DNA from: Streptomyces camponoticapitis
Lineage (GTDB): Bacteria > Actinomycetota > Actinomycetes > Streptomycetales > Streptomycetaceae
Direction of reading: 5' to 3'
NCBI RefSeq assembly: GCF_014646115.1
Contig: NZ_BMMV01000008.1
Location: 62,001 to 126,000 of the forward strand
DNA: 64,000 bases
The notes beneath the pieces were generated by a model, which worked only from the letters and a program-made list of their open reading frames with translations, had not been told where the DNA came from and did no database searches. Below, piece by piece: positions 29,973 through 38,608 of this stretch. The position numbers and the translations under genes are program-made. Each line of letters begins with the position of its first letter. Position 1 is the first letter of the stretch.

Positions 29973-32392
29973 GCGGTCGCGGGAGGCTGGCGCTGTGCGC
30001 GTTCGCCGCCACGCTGATGTCGGCGGGCGCGCTGCTGCCCCTGGTCGATCCCGCCACCTGGCTCCTCCAGGCGGCGTTCATGGTGGCGGTGCTGGTCGGG
30101 GCGGGCGCGCTCGGCCGTCGGGTGCCGCTGGCCAGGACGCTGATCGTGGCGCTCCAGGCGGTCGTCGGGCTGCTGATGCTCACGGTGGTGTTCGCCTCGG
30201 AGCACGCGGTGCTCGGTCTGCTGCCCGGCCCCGAGGTTTTCCAGCGCTTCGGCGAACTGCTGAACGCGGGCGGCGAGGACGTCGGGCGGTACGCGATCCC
30301 CGCCCCGGCGACCGACGGCATCAAGCTGATGCTGGTCGGCGGTGTGCTGGTCATCGGACTCGCCGTGGACGCGCTCGCCGTGACGTTCCGCAGCGCGGCC
30401 CCGGCGGGACTGCCGCTGCTCGCGCTGTACTCGGTCGCCGCCGGTCTCAACGGCGGCGCGGCCTCCTGGCTCTGGTTCCTGCTCGCGGCCGGCGGCTATC
30501 TGCTGTTGCTGCTGGCCGAGGGCCGGGACCGGCTCTCCCAGTGGGGGCGGGTCTTCGGCGGCGCTCCGCGCGCCCCGGGCCGTACCGCCGCCGGGATGGA
30601 CACCGGGGGCGGGGCCGCCGCGCCGATCCGCGCGGGTCACCGTATCGGTGTGATGGCCCTCGGAATCGCGCTCGTCGTGCCCGCCGCGCTGCCGTCGTTG
30701 AACGGCGGACTGCTCAACGGCACCGGGGCCGGGACGGGTTCGGGTCTGGGCGGTGGCACGATCTCCGCCGTCAACCCGCTCGTCTCGCTCCAGGACAACC
30801 TCAACCAGCCAGAGGACCGGGAGGCGTTGCGGTACCGGACGAACGCGGAGAGCACCCAGAATCTGTATCTGCGGATCATGGCGCTGGACGACTTCGACGG
30901 TACGTCCTGGCGGTTCTCCCAGCGCAGTGTCGAGGACGTGCCGAACAGGCTGCCCAATCCGCCCGGTCTGAACGGTGACGTCAGGACCACCGAGATCAAG
31001 ACGAGCATCTCCGCCGCCGGTTGGTACCGGCAGAACTATCTGCCGATGCCCTATCCGGCCTCGCAGGTGGAGATCGAGGGGCGCTGGCGCTTCGAACCGA
31101 GCGGCCGGACGCTGGTCGGCGACCGGGGCGAGACGACGCGGGGCGCGCAGTACCAGGTGAGCAGCTTGCTGGTGGAACCGACCCGTGAGCAGCTCGCGGC
31201 GGCGCCCCGGCCGCCGGCCTCGCTGGTGCGTGAGTACACGAAGGTGCCCGACGTCCTTCCGGAGGAGGTCGAGGCCACCGCGCGCGAGGTGACCGAGGGC
31301 GCGGCGAACGACTACGAGAGAGCTGTCCGACTCCAGGACTGGTTCGCCGTGGACGGCGGCTTCACGTACGACACGCAGGTCGCGTCCGGCACGGGCGCCT
31401 CGGCCATCACCCGCTTCCTCAGGGAGAAGCAGGGCTTCTGCGTCCACTTCTCGTTCTCGATGGCGGCCATGGCCCGCACGCTGGGCATCCCGGCCCGGGT
31501 GGCGGTGGGCTTCACCCCGGGCACCCCGCAGTCGGACGGCACGATGTCCGTCGGGCTCCGGGACGCGCACGCCTGGCCCGAGCTGTACTTCGAGGGGGTC
31601 GGCTGGACCCGCTTCGAGCCGACGCCGAGCCGGGGCAGCGCACCGGACTACACCATCCCGGAGGCGCCTTCGGGCGACCCGAGCGATGCGTCCCAGCCCG
31701 AGGCCAGCGCTTCGTCCGCGCCGAGTTCGCAGCCGTCCGCCTCGGACAGCTGCCCGCCCCAGGCGGCCAGGATCGGCGACTGCGGCTCGACGGCGCAGGC
31801 GGGTGCGCTGCCGCCGAGCGACTCGGGTACGTCCGCGGGGACGATCGTCGGCATCACGCTGGGCGTCCTGGCCGCGCTGCTGCTGCCACTCCTGCCACTG
31901 CTGTGGCGGGTCCGGGCCCGGGCCCGGCGTCTCGGTTCCGGGGGCCGTACGCCCGCCGATGCCACGGCGCGGGTGCTGGGCGTCTGGCGGGAGATCATCG
32001 ACACGGCCTGGGACCACGGCATCCGTCCCGACGATGCGCAGACCCCGCGCAGGACGGCGGCCCGGATCGTGCGGCTGGGGAGGCTGGAGGGTGAGGCCGC
32101 CAACGCCGTGTTCCGGGTGGCACGTGCGGTGGAGCAGGTGCTGTACGCGCCGGAGCCACGGCCCGTCACGGGCCTCGCCGACGAGGTCCAGCGGGTGCGC
32201 GCGGGCCTGGGCGAAGGGGTGAGCGGCTGGACCAGGCAGCGCGCGCTTCTCCTGCCTCGCTCGTCCATTCGGGTGATGTGGGCGCTGTCCGAGCGCTGGG
32301 CGGCCGTCACGGACCGCTGGGGAGTGCACCGCCTGGAGCTGGCCCGCAGGGCGGCGGCGCTGTTCAGCAGGCCGTCCCGGCAGCGGGGCTGA
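29969..32392 (+). CDS. transglutaminase-like membrane protein (TgpA type)
   Basis: The 807-residue protein has about six N-terminal membrane helices (1-240), an extracytoplasmic transglutaminase-like domain, a Ser/Pro linker, one C-terminal helix (about 625-645) and a cytoplasmic tail. The Cys-His-Asp catalytic set is suggested by KQGFCVHFSFSMA, GLRDAHAWPELYF and the following TRFEPTP. The ATG at 29969 overlaps the DUF58 stop and has GGAGG 6 nt upstream. It is the last gene of the cassette, with a strong terminator after it. A role in extracytoplasmic protein cross-linking or cleavage is inferred from the family. Confidence 0.9.
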   Translation: MSGRGRLALCAFAATLMSAGALLPLVDPATWLLQAAFMVAVLVGAGALGRRVPLARTLIVALQAVVGLLMLTVVFASEHAVLGLLPGPEVFQRFGELLNAGGEDVGRYAIPAPATDGIKLMLVGGVLVIGLAVDALAVTFRSAAPAGLPLLALYSVAAGLNGGAASWLWFLLAAGGYLLLLLAEGRDRLSQWGRVFGGAPRAPGRTAAGMDTGGGAAAPIRAGHRIGVMALGIALVVPAALPSLNGGLLNGTGAGTGSGLGGGTISAVNPLVSLQDNLNQPEDREALRYRTNAESTQNLYLRIMALDDFDGTSWRFSQRSVEDVPNRLPNPPGLNGDVRTTEIKTSISAAGWYRQNYLPMPYPASQVEIEGRWRFEPSGRTLVGDRGETTRGAQYQVSSLLVEPTREQLAAAPRPPASLVREYTKVPDVLPEEVEATAREVTEGAANDYERAVRLQDWFAVDGGFTYDTQVASGTGASAITRFLREKQGFCVHFSFSMAAMARTLGIPARVAVGFTPGTPQSDGTMSVGLRDAHAWPELYFEGVGWTRFEPTPSRGSAPDYTIPEAPSGDPSDASQPEASASSAPSSQPSASDSCPPQAARIGDCGSTAQAGALPPSDSGTSAGTIVGITLGVLAALLLPLLPLLWRVRARARRLGSGGRTPADATARVLGVWREIIDTAWDHGIRPDDAQTPRRTAARIVRLGRLEGEAANAVFRVARAVEQVLYAPEPRPVTGLADEVQRVRAGLGEGVSGWTRQRALLLPRSSIRVMWALSERWAAVTDRWGVHRLELARRAAALFSRPSRQRG

Positions 32393-32411
32393 GCGGGCGG
32401 GACAGGACCGT

Positions 32412-32464
32412 CCGCGGGGGCGGGGTACGAGGCGGCTTCCGGGCCTCGTACCCCGCCCCCGCGG
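32412..32464 (+). terminator. terminator after the transglutaminase-like gene
   Basis: A perfect 22-bp stem (32412-32433 with 32443-32464) and 9-nt loop lies 20 nt past the stop codon. It is GC-rich without a U-run, as is common in this group. Confidence 0.85.
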
Positions 32465-32500
32465 TGTGTCCGGGGTCCGGGGTCCGGGGCAAGAGGCTGA

Positions 32501-32528
32501 GGGCTCCCGGGGCAGGCTCCGGGAGCCC
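32501..32528. terminator. short GC-rich hairpin
   Basis: Arms GGGCTCCCGG (32501-32510) and CCGGGAGCCC (32519-32528) form a perfect 10-bp stem in the gap between convergent genes. It may back up termination. The rest of the gap (32529-32633) holds nothing recognised. Confidence 0.5.
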
Positions 32529-32633
32529 GGTGGTGAGGCGGGACAGGACGGGAGGCGCGCCAGGGACGCCGGGGGGCGGGATACCGGGCGGGGGTACGGC
32601 GCCGTGGGCGGAGATGGGGCCGTGGACGGAAAT

Positions 32634-32673
32634 GGGTGAGGGGCGGACGCGTTCTCGCGTCCGCCCCTCACCC
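32634..32673 (-). terminator. terminator for the DUF3040 gene
   Basis: A perfect 18-bp stem (32634-32651 with 32656-32673) and a 4-nt loop. It lies 67 nt beyond the stop codon of the minus-strand DUF3040 gene. Confidence 0.8.
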
Positions 32674-32740
32674 GTATCTGCCGTGTCTCCCGGCAGCCGC
32701 ACCACTACTACAAGCTTGGCTCGGGTACCTCTGCGCCGTC

Positions 32741-33136
32741 CTACTGACCCTGCTCGTCACGGCGGCGCTGCCATCGCTGCTCGATCCGGTTCATGAACGA
32801 GCGGCGCTGCCGAGGTTGTCGTCGGTCGGCCGTGGCTTCCCCGGACGGCTGCTGCTCACCCGGTTTCGGGGCCTTGCGCCAGCCGGTGACCGCGAGGACC
32901 GCGCAGCCCAGCATGACGAGGAATCCCACCACGCCGATCCAGATCTGCTTGGCGACCATACCGGTCATGAGGAGCGCGATACCCACCAGAAAGCCGACGA
33001 CCGCCTGGTAGACCCGTCGCCGGGTGTACCTACGCAGCCCGCTTCCCTCAAGCGCTGTCGCGAACTTGGGATCTTCGGCGTACAGCGCTCGCTCCATTTG
33101 CTCGAGCATTCGCTGCTCGTGCTCCGAGAGCGGCAC
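32741..33136 (-). CDS. DUF3040-domain membrane protein
   Basis: The 131-residue protein starts MPLSEHEQRMLEQMERALYA, the diagnostic DUF3040 opening, followed by two membrane helices (about 43-62 and 65-85) and a basic tail. DUF3040 proteins are actinobacterial and of unknown function. The GTG at 33136 has AGGAGGA upstream. The 285-nt region upstream (33137-33421) shows no gene or obvious regulatory site. Confidence 0.9.
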   Translation of the reverse strand: MPLSEHEQRMLEQMERALYAEDPKFATALEGSGLRRYTRRRVYQAVVGFLVGIALLMTGMVAKQIWIGVVGFLVMLGCAVLAVTGWRKAPKPGEQQPSGEATADRRQPRQRRSFMNRIEQRWQRRRDEQGQ

Positions 33137-33421
33137 GGAGTCCTCCTAGTCGTCGGTCGCGGGGGGCGACCGGTATGCGGCCCCTTCAGGATAGGCAGGG
33201 AATCGCCCCCGTGAAACCCGCCCTCTACGCCATTTCGCCAATCCGGGCCGCCATGCCGACTCGGCCGCTGAGGCGTTGATTCCCCAACCGTCGACCCGTC
33301 ATGCCGGAAGGCGTACCCCGATCATACGGCGCCGGAGGCTTTGCCGGGGGGCCTGTGGCGCACTCCATCCAGAGCTGCGTTGCTGATCAGCCCCGCGATC
33401 AGCGCTCCGGGACGTCCGCCG

Positions 33422-34207
33422 TCAGGCCCGCTTCTCCCCCAGGACGTGCAACTGGCTCGCGACGGAGTGGAAGGACGACAGTTCGGCGGCGGCCGCCTCC
33501 AGCTTCAGGAGGGCTTCCAGAGCGCCCGGCTGAGTGTCCACCAGAACACCGGGAACCAGGTCGGAGAAGACCCGCACGCCGTGTACCGCGCCCACATCGA
33601 CACCGGCCTTGTCGACCAGCTCCGTGAGCATCTCGACGGTGAACCGCCTGGGCACCGGGTCCCCTTCGCCCCAGCGGCCGGCGGGGTCCGTGAGCGCCTG
33701 CCGGGCCTCGGTGAAGTGCCCGGCGAGCGCCCTGGCGAGGACGGCACCGCCGAGGCCCGCCGCGAGCAGGCTGAGCGCACCCGAGGGGCGCAGCGCCTCG
33801 ACCGCGTTCCGGACGCCCTCGGCGGGGTCGTCGACGTACTCCAGGACACCGTGGCAGAGCACCGCGTCGTAGCCGCCGCGCCCCACCACCTCGAACAGGC
33901 CGTGGATGTCGCCCTGCACGCCGGTGACACGGTCGGCGACACCGGCCTCGGCCGCCCGGCGCTCCAGCGCGAACAGTGCGTTGGGGCTGGGGTCGACGAC
34001 GGTCACCCGGTGCCCGAGGCGGGCCACGGGCACGGCGAAGTTGCCCGTGCCGCCCCCGGTGTCGAGGACGTCCAGGCCGGCCGTACCCACCGCGGCGGCG
34101 CGGCTTTCGAGGGCGACCTTGAGCACCTCCCAGACCACGGCGGTGCGCAGGGAGCTACGGGGGCGCGACGGCGTCTCTCCACCGAAGGCAGGGGAAGGGT
34201 CCGACAC
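33422..34207 (-). CDS. class I SAM-dependent methyltransferase
   Basis: The 261-residue protein has a Rossmann-type SAM-binding fold: VLDTGGGTGNFAVPVA (motif I), VTVVDPSPNAL (motif II acidic loop), and GYDAVLCHGVLEYVDDP (motif IV). It resembles the UbiE/SmtA-like group. The GTG at 34207 is preferred because GAGGAG lies 8 nt upstream; an in-frame GTG at 34267 would add 20 residues. Substrate unknown. Confidence 0.87.
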   Translation of the reverse strand: MSDPSPAFGGETPSRPRSSLRTAVVWEVLKVALESRAAAVGTAGLDVLDTGGGTGNFAVPVARLGHRVTVVDPSPNALFALERRAAEAGVADRVTGVQGDIHGLFEVVGRGGYDAVLCHGVLEYVDDPAEGVRNAVEALRPSGALSLLAAGLGGAVLARALAGHFTEARQALTDPAGRWGEGDPVPRRFTVEMLTELVDKAGVDVGAVHGVRVFSDLVPGVLVDTQPGALEALLKLEAAAAELSSFHSVASQLHVLGEKRA

Positions 34208-34300
34208 GGCAGTTGACTCCTCGGCGCGGTGCCGCCCCAGGTCGCGGGGCGTGATCGGTGCAGGCACCGCACAGCCTATTGCCTCCGTCGGCCGTCCCCG

Positions 34301-34840
34301 TCACCCAACGGCGCCGCCTTTCTCCGGCTGTTCGGCCCTCGGCCGGGGCAGCACCGGTTCGAGCACGAGCAGCCGCTCCACGAGGCGCAGGAACATCGCC
34401 ACGTCGCGCAGCAGATCGTCCGCGTCGCGGCTGCTCGCCGCGCCCTGGATGCCCGCCTCCGCCCGCGCCCTGCGGCCGGCTCCCGAGGCGAACAGGGCGC
34501 TCCACTCGGTGAGCTCGGGGGCGATCTCGGGCAGGACTTCCCAGGCGCTCCGTATGCGCCTGCGGCGCGGGCTCGTGGGCTCGGGGCGGCCACGGGCGGC
34601 GAGGACCGCCGCCGCGGTGCGCAGGGCGGCCAGATGTGCCGTGGCGTAGCGCTCGTTGGGCGCTTCGAGTGTGGCGGCCTCGTCCAGTCCCGAGCGGGCC
34701 TGGGCGAGCAGGTCGAGGGCGGCGGGCGGCGCGGTGGCGCGCCTCAGGACGGGGTGGACATCGGTCGCGGCGCCGGTCAGTGAGGGGGCAGGGCCGCCTG
34801 TGCTTCGCCGGTGTGCGGCTGCGGCGTAGGAACTGGCCAT
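34301..34840 (-). CDS. HEPN-like (SAV_6107-type) protein
   Basis: This 179-residue mainly helical protein resembles the actinobacterial SAV_6107 HEPN family. An Ala/Arg-rich helix bundle spans about 40-165, with LDLLAQARSGLDEAA and NERYATAHLAALRTAAAVLA. The catalytic R-x4-6-H motif of RNase HEPN proteins is not evident, so nuclease action is not claimed. The ATG at 34840 follows AGGAGG. It diverges from the ABC/YhgE operon. Confidence 0.75.
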   Translation of the reverse strand: MASSYAAAAHRRSTGGPAPSLTGAATDVHPVLRRATAPPAALDLLAQARSGLDEAATLEAPNERYATAHLAALRTAAAVLAARGRPEPTSPRRRRIRSAWEVLPEIAPELTEWSALFASGAGRRARAEAGIQGAASSRDADDLLRDVAMFLRLVERLLVLEPVLPRPRAEQPEKGGAVG

Positions 34841-34931
34841 GACGAACCTCCTGGTCGTCTCTGTGACGGCTCTGTGGCCGTATGTGTCCATCGTGGAGTA
34901 CGCCACTGACAATCGGCCCTGACCTGCGCTT

Positions 34932-34960
34932 TTGCTTCGCACGAAGGCGCGGGGTAGTTT
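34932..34960 (+). promoter_or_regulatory. candidate promoter of the ABC-YhgE-TetR operon
   Basis: TTGCTT (34932-34937) and TAGTTT (34955-34960) with a 17-nt spacer. The last three bases of the -10 box are the first three of the palindrome below, so bound repressor would block this promoter. Confidence 0.6.
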
Positions 34961-34985
34961 TTGCACTGACTGGTCAGTGCAAAAA
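34958..34985. promoter_or_regulatory. perfect 28-bp palindromic operator, TetR type
   Basis: Two 13-nt arms, TTTTTGCACTGAC and GTCAGTGCAAAAA, flank a central TG. The palindrome overlaps the -10 element and the likely start point, and ends 14 nt before the ABC gene start. The most likely ligand is the TetR protein encoded at the end of the operon (37928-38536). The core CTGACTGGTCAG is like operators of other TetR/AcrR regulators. It may also affect the divergent HEPN-like gene. Confidence 0.85.
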
Positions 34986-34999
34986 TCCGGGGAGGGCGT

Positions 35000-35800
35000 A
35001 TGGGAGCCGCGGTCGTCGCCGAGGGGTTCGGGCTGAAGGGACCGCGGGGCTGGGTCTTCCGCGATGTCGGCCTCGACGTGCCCCCCGGCGGGATCCTCGC
35101 GATCGAGGGCGCGTCCGGCACGGGCCGTACCTGCCTCCTGCTGGCGCTCACCGGGCGGATGCGTCCCACGGCCGGTTGGGCGGAGATCGACGGTCTGCGG
35201 GTGCCGCGCGCGATGGCGGCCGTGCGCCGGATCAGCGCGCTGGGCCCTGTCCCCGGCGTGAGCGAACTCGATCCGGCCCTGACCGTCGCCGAGCATCTGC
35301 GTGAACGGGCCCTGCTCCGCCGCCGGTTCGACGCCTCCCTGGGAGGCTCGCTCCGCGCGCTGCTGCGGTCGCGCGCCGAACGGGCCGACGAGGTACGGAC
35401 CGTGACCGCCGACGCGAAGGCGGCCGTGGGACTCGACCTCGCGGACCTGCCCAAGGGCGAACGCACCGCCGTACGCGATCTGGAACGGCTGGAGGCGCTG
35501 CGCCTCTTTGTGGCCCTGGCGCTCCTCGGCCGGCCACGTCTGATCGCCGTCGACGACCTCGGCCTGGGCCTCTCCGACGCCGAACGCACCGTCGCCTGGG
35601 ACCTGTTGAGATCCGTCGCCGCCGGTGGAACGACCGTTGTCGCCGTCTGCGCCCAGGCACCCGCCGGCATCGCCACCCTCCGGACGGCCGGCACACGCCT
35701 CCGTACCGAGGACACGGCCGGAGACACGACCGAGGGAACGACCCGGGACACGACAGAGGAGGGGACGGCCGATGCGCTCGCCGGGACTGGCCGCGCTTGA
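35000..35800 (+). CDS. divergent ABC-type ATPase partner of YhgE-like protein
   Basis: The 266-residue protein has an ABC ATPase outline but weak catalytic motifs. Walker A reads GASGTGRT (37-44), with Arg where Lys is normally essential. Walker B reads RLIAVDDLGLGLSDAE, with the second Asp in place of the catalytic Glu. The usual LSGGQ signature is replaced by LERLEALRL. A Thr/Glu-rich repetitive tail follows (about 235-260). It overlaps the next gene by 29 nt. ATP binding may be retained without strong hydrolysis; this is inference. Confidence 0.83.
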   Translation: MGAAVVAEGFGLKGPRGWVFRDVGLDVPPGGILAIEGASGTGRTCLLLALTGRMRPTAGWAEIDGLRVPRAMAAVRRISALGPVPGVSELDPALTVAEHLRERALLRRRFDASLGGSLRALLRSRAERADEVRTVTADAKAAVGLDLADLPKGERTAVRDLERLEALRLFVALALLGRPRLIAVDDLGLGLSDAERTVAWDLLRSVAAGGTTVVAVCAQAPAGIATLRTAGTRLRTEDTAGDTTEGTTRDTTEEGTADALAGTGRA

Positions 35801-37889
35801 ACTCAAGCGGTTCGGCAGGGGGCGCCTCCCGCGCGCCGCGCTGGTCGCGATCACACTTCTGCCGCTGCTGTACGGCGCGCTCTACCTGTGGTCCTTCTGG
35901 GACCCGTACGGCCGGCTCGACCGCGTACCCGTCGCGCTGGTCAACGACGACAGCGGCGCCACCGTGTCCGGCGAGAAGATCGCCGCCGGCGACGACATCA
36001 CCCGGGGCCTGCGGAAGAGCGAGGTCTTCGACTGGCACGAGGTGAGCGGCGCCGAGGCCCGCGCGGGCGTGGCGGACGGCTCGTACTACCTGTCGCTGAC
36101 CATGCCCGCGGACTTCAGCCGGCGGATCGCGTCCGGTTCGGGCGACGCGCCGCGGACGTCCGCACTCCAGGTCCGTACGAACGACGCCAACAACTACATC
36201 GTCGGCCAGATCTCCCGGACCGTCTTCAGCGAGATACGGACGGCGGCGTCGACCAAGGCCTCGCGCTCCTTCCTCGACCGGATCTTCATCTCCTTCTCCG
36301 GCATCCACGACGCGACGGAGAAGGCCGCCGAGGGCGCCGACAAGCTCAAGGGCGGTGTCGGCACGGCCAAGAAGGGATCCAAGGACCTCGCGGACGGCCT
36401 GAAGGACGCGAAGGCGGGCAGCGGCGAACTGGCGGGTGGCGTGAAGAAGCTCGACAAGGGCGCGGGGGATCTGGAGAAGGGCTCACGGAAGGTCTCCGCC
36501 GGCACGCGGGCGCTCGCCGACAAGGTCAACGGGGCGGCAGGGGGCTTGAGTCCGTATCTGAGGGACAACGGCGGCACCATCGCCGACACCGCCCGTCTGG
36601 TCGCCGACTCCTCCGGGGCGATGCGCGGCAGCCTCGACGGCCTCGTGAAGGGCGCGCCCTTGGCGGCGACCGCCGCCCACGAGGCGTCCGCCGATCTCGC
36701 CGGCATCCACCGGACACGCTGCGAGAAGGCGGCAACGGCCCAGGAAGCCGGCGCCCCCGACGGCGTCCCCGACCCCACCGCCTGTCCCGCCCTGAAGCGC
36801 GCCATGACCGCGGCTGCCGACGCCGCCCGGGTCGCCGACCGCGTCAACACCCTGGTCAAGGACAACAGCGGTGATCTGACGAAGCTCGACGGCCGGCTGG
36901 CGAAGCTCCAGAAGCAGGCGCACGCCCTCGCCGAACGCGCCCCTCATCTGGACGAGGACCTCAGGACGGCCGTCGCCAAGATCAACCAGCTCAACTCCGG
37001 CGCCAGGAAGGTCGCCAAGGGCGCCGACGCACTGCACACCGGTCTCTCCAGCGCCAAGAAGGGCTCCGCCGACCTGGACACCGGCGTCGGAAAGCTGCGG
37101 TCCGGGGCGGCCGGCCTGGACGGCGGTCTCTTCAAGCTCGTCGGCGGCTCCTCCGATCTCGCCGTAGGACTCCACGACGGCGTGGGCAAGATCCCGGACT
37201 ACGGCAAGAGCGACCGCGACCTCCGTACGGAGGTGATGGCCGACCCCGTCCACCTCGCCTCCCGGTCCACGCACGAAGCCCCCAACTACGGCACCGGTTT
37301 CGCCCCTTACTTCATCCCGCTCTCCCTCTGGGTCGGCGCGATGGTGGCGTACATGCTCATCCGGCCGCTCAACCGGCGTGCCCTCGCCGCCGGTGCCTCC
37401 GCCCGGCGGATCGCCGTCGCGGGCTGGCTGCTGGTGGTGGGCATCGGCCTGCTCCAGGTGGGCGCGCTCATGTCCGTACTGCACTGGGGACTCGGGCTCC
37501 AGATGACCCGCCCGGTCGGTACGGTCGGCTTCCTGGCGCTGGTCACCTGCTGCTTCGCCGCGATCGTGCAGTGGCTGAACGCCCGCTTCGGTGCGGCGGG
37601 CCGGATCCTCGTACTCGCCGTGCTGATGCTCCAGCTGACCTCGGCGGGCGGCACGTACCCCGTACAGACCAGTCCGGGCTTCTTCAACGCCATCCACCCC
37701 TTCCTGCCGATGAGTTACGTGGTGGAGTCGCTGCGCGTCCTCATCACGGGCGGCGGTCTCGGACCGGTGTGGCGGGGCTGCGCCGTACTCGCGGCGTTCA
37801 CCGCAGGCGCGCTGGCGCTGACCGCCGTCTCCGCGCGCCGCGGGCAGGTGTGGACCGTGGACCGGCTCCATCCCGAATTGAGCCTGTGA
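35772..37889 (+). CDS. YhgE/Pip-family membrane protein
   Basis: The 705-residue protein belongs to the YhgE/Pip (phage infection protein) family, related to ABC-2 permeases and MmpL-like secretion partners. A first helix (about 22-42) is followed by a long extracytoplasmic region with heptad-like Gly/Ala/Lys/Leu repeats, such as GAGDLEKGSRKVSAG and GLSSAKKGSADLDTG. A C-terminal block of about five helices (500-690) ends it. The ATG at 35772 has GAGGGGA upstream. The adjacent ATPase suggests a transport complex; cargo unknown. Confidence 0.9.
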   Translation: MRSPGLAALELKRFGRGRLPRAALVAITLLPLLYGALYLWSFWDPYGRLDRVPVALVNDDSGATVSGEKIAAGDDITRGLRKSEVFDWHEVSGAEARAGVADGSYYLSLTMPADFSRRIASGSGDAPRTSALQVRTNDANNYIVGQISRTVFSEIRTAASTKASRSFLDRIFISFSGIHDATEKAAEGADKLKGGVGTAKKGSKDLADGLKDAKAGSGELAGGVKKLDKGAGDLEKGSRKVSAGTRALADKVNGAAGGLSPYLRDNGGTIADTARLVADSSGAMRGSLDGLVKGAPLAATAAHEASADLAGIHRTRCEKAATAQEAGAPDGVPDPTACPALKRAMTAAADAARVADRVNTLVKDNSGDLTKLDGRLAKLQKQAHALAERAPHLDEDLRTAVAKINQLNSGARKVAKGADALHTGLSSAKKGSADLDTGVGKLRSGAAGLDGGLFKLVGGSSDLAVGLHDGVGKIPDYGKSDRDLRTEVMADPVHLASRSTHEAPNYGTGFAPYFIPLSLWVGAMVAYMLIRPLNRRALAAGASARRIAVAGWLLVVGIGLLQVGALMSVLHWGLGLQMTRPVGTVGFLALVTCCFAAIVQWLNARFGAAGRILVLAVLMLQLTSAGGTYPVQTSPGFFNAIHPFLPMSYVVESLRVLITGGGLGPVWRGCAVLAAFTAGALALTAVSARRGQVWTVDRLHPELSL

Positions 37890-37927
37890 GTCGGACGCGT
37901 CCCCCGGCACCTGTGAGAATCGGCCGC

Positions 37928-38536
37928 ATGGACAGGAGCAGCACCCGCCGGCAGGCCACCCGTCAGAAGCTCTACGAGGCCGCGGTGACGCTCATCGCCG
38001 AACAGGGCTTCTCGGCGACGACCGTGGACGAGATCGCCGAGCGCGCCGGAGTCGCCAAGGGCACGGTCTACTACAACTTCAAGAACAAGAACGAGCTGTT
38101 CGAGGAGCTCCTGCGGCACGGCGTGGGCCTGCTCACGGCCTCCCTCCAGACCGCGGCCGACGAGACGGCGAAGCGCGGCGGGACCAGCGTCGAGGCGCTG
38201 GACGCCATGGTCCGCGCGGGGCTCGCCTTCATCGACCGCTACCCGGCCTTCACCCAGCTGTACGTGGCCGAGCTCTGGCGCACCAACCGCGCGTGGCAGT
38301 CGACGTTACTGGTGGTGCGTCAGCGGGCCGTCGCCGTCGTGGAGAAGGTGCTCCAGGAGGGGATCGAGGGCGGTGAGCTCAGCCGTGAGATCGACATTCC
38401 GCTGACCGCCGCGGCGCTGGTGGGGATGGTGCTGGTGGCGGCCCTGGACTGGCAGGCGTTCCAGCCCGAGCGGTCGATCGACGACGTGCACTCGGCGCTC
38501 TCGCTGCTGCTGCACGGCCGGGTGGGCGGAAGCTGA
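37928..38536 (+). CDS. TetR-family transcriptional regulator
   Basis: The 202-residue regulator has an N-terminal TetR helix-turn-helix (about 10-56) with TTVDEIAERAGVAKGTVYYNFKNKNELF. The all-helical C-terminal domain senses an unknown ligand. It lies 38 nt after the yhgE-like gene and closes the operon. The perfect palindrome at 34958-34985 is the likely autoregulatory site. Confidence 0.93.
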   Translation: MDRSSTRRQATRQKLYEAAVTLIAEQGFSATTVDEIAERAGVAKGTVYYNFKNKNELFEELLRHGVGLLTASLQTAADETAKRGGTSVEALDAMVRAGLAFIDRYPAFTQLYVAELWRTNRAWQSTLLVVRQRAVAVVEKVLQEGIEGGELSREIDIPLTAAALVGMVLVAALDWQAFQPERSIDDVHSALSLLLHGRVGGS

Positions 38537-38557
38537 CGCGGCGCCGGGCAACGGAAA

Positions 38558-38608
38558 GTGCGCCGCTCCGACCGGGCGTCCTCACTCGACCCGACCGGAG
38601 CGACGCAC
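38558..38608 (+). terminator. terminator after the tetR gene
   Basis: Arms 38558-38570 and 38596-38608 pair over 13 bp with one mismatch; the loop is 25 nt. The remaining gap to 38819 holds no gene I can support. Confidence 0.65.

Noticed and set aside
29399..32671. 1090-codon open frame on the minus strand
   Set aside because: Antisense to the DUF58 and transglutaminase genes; composition is that of a high-GC shadow frame.
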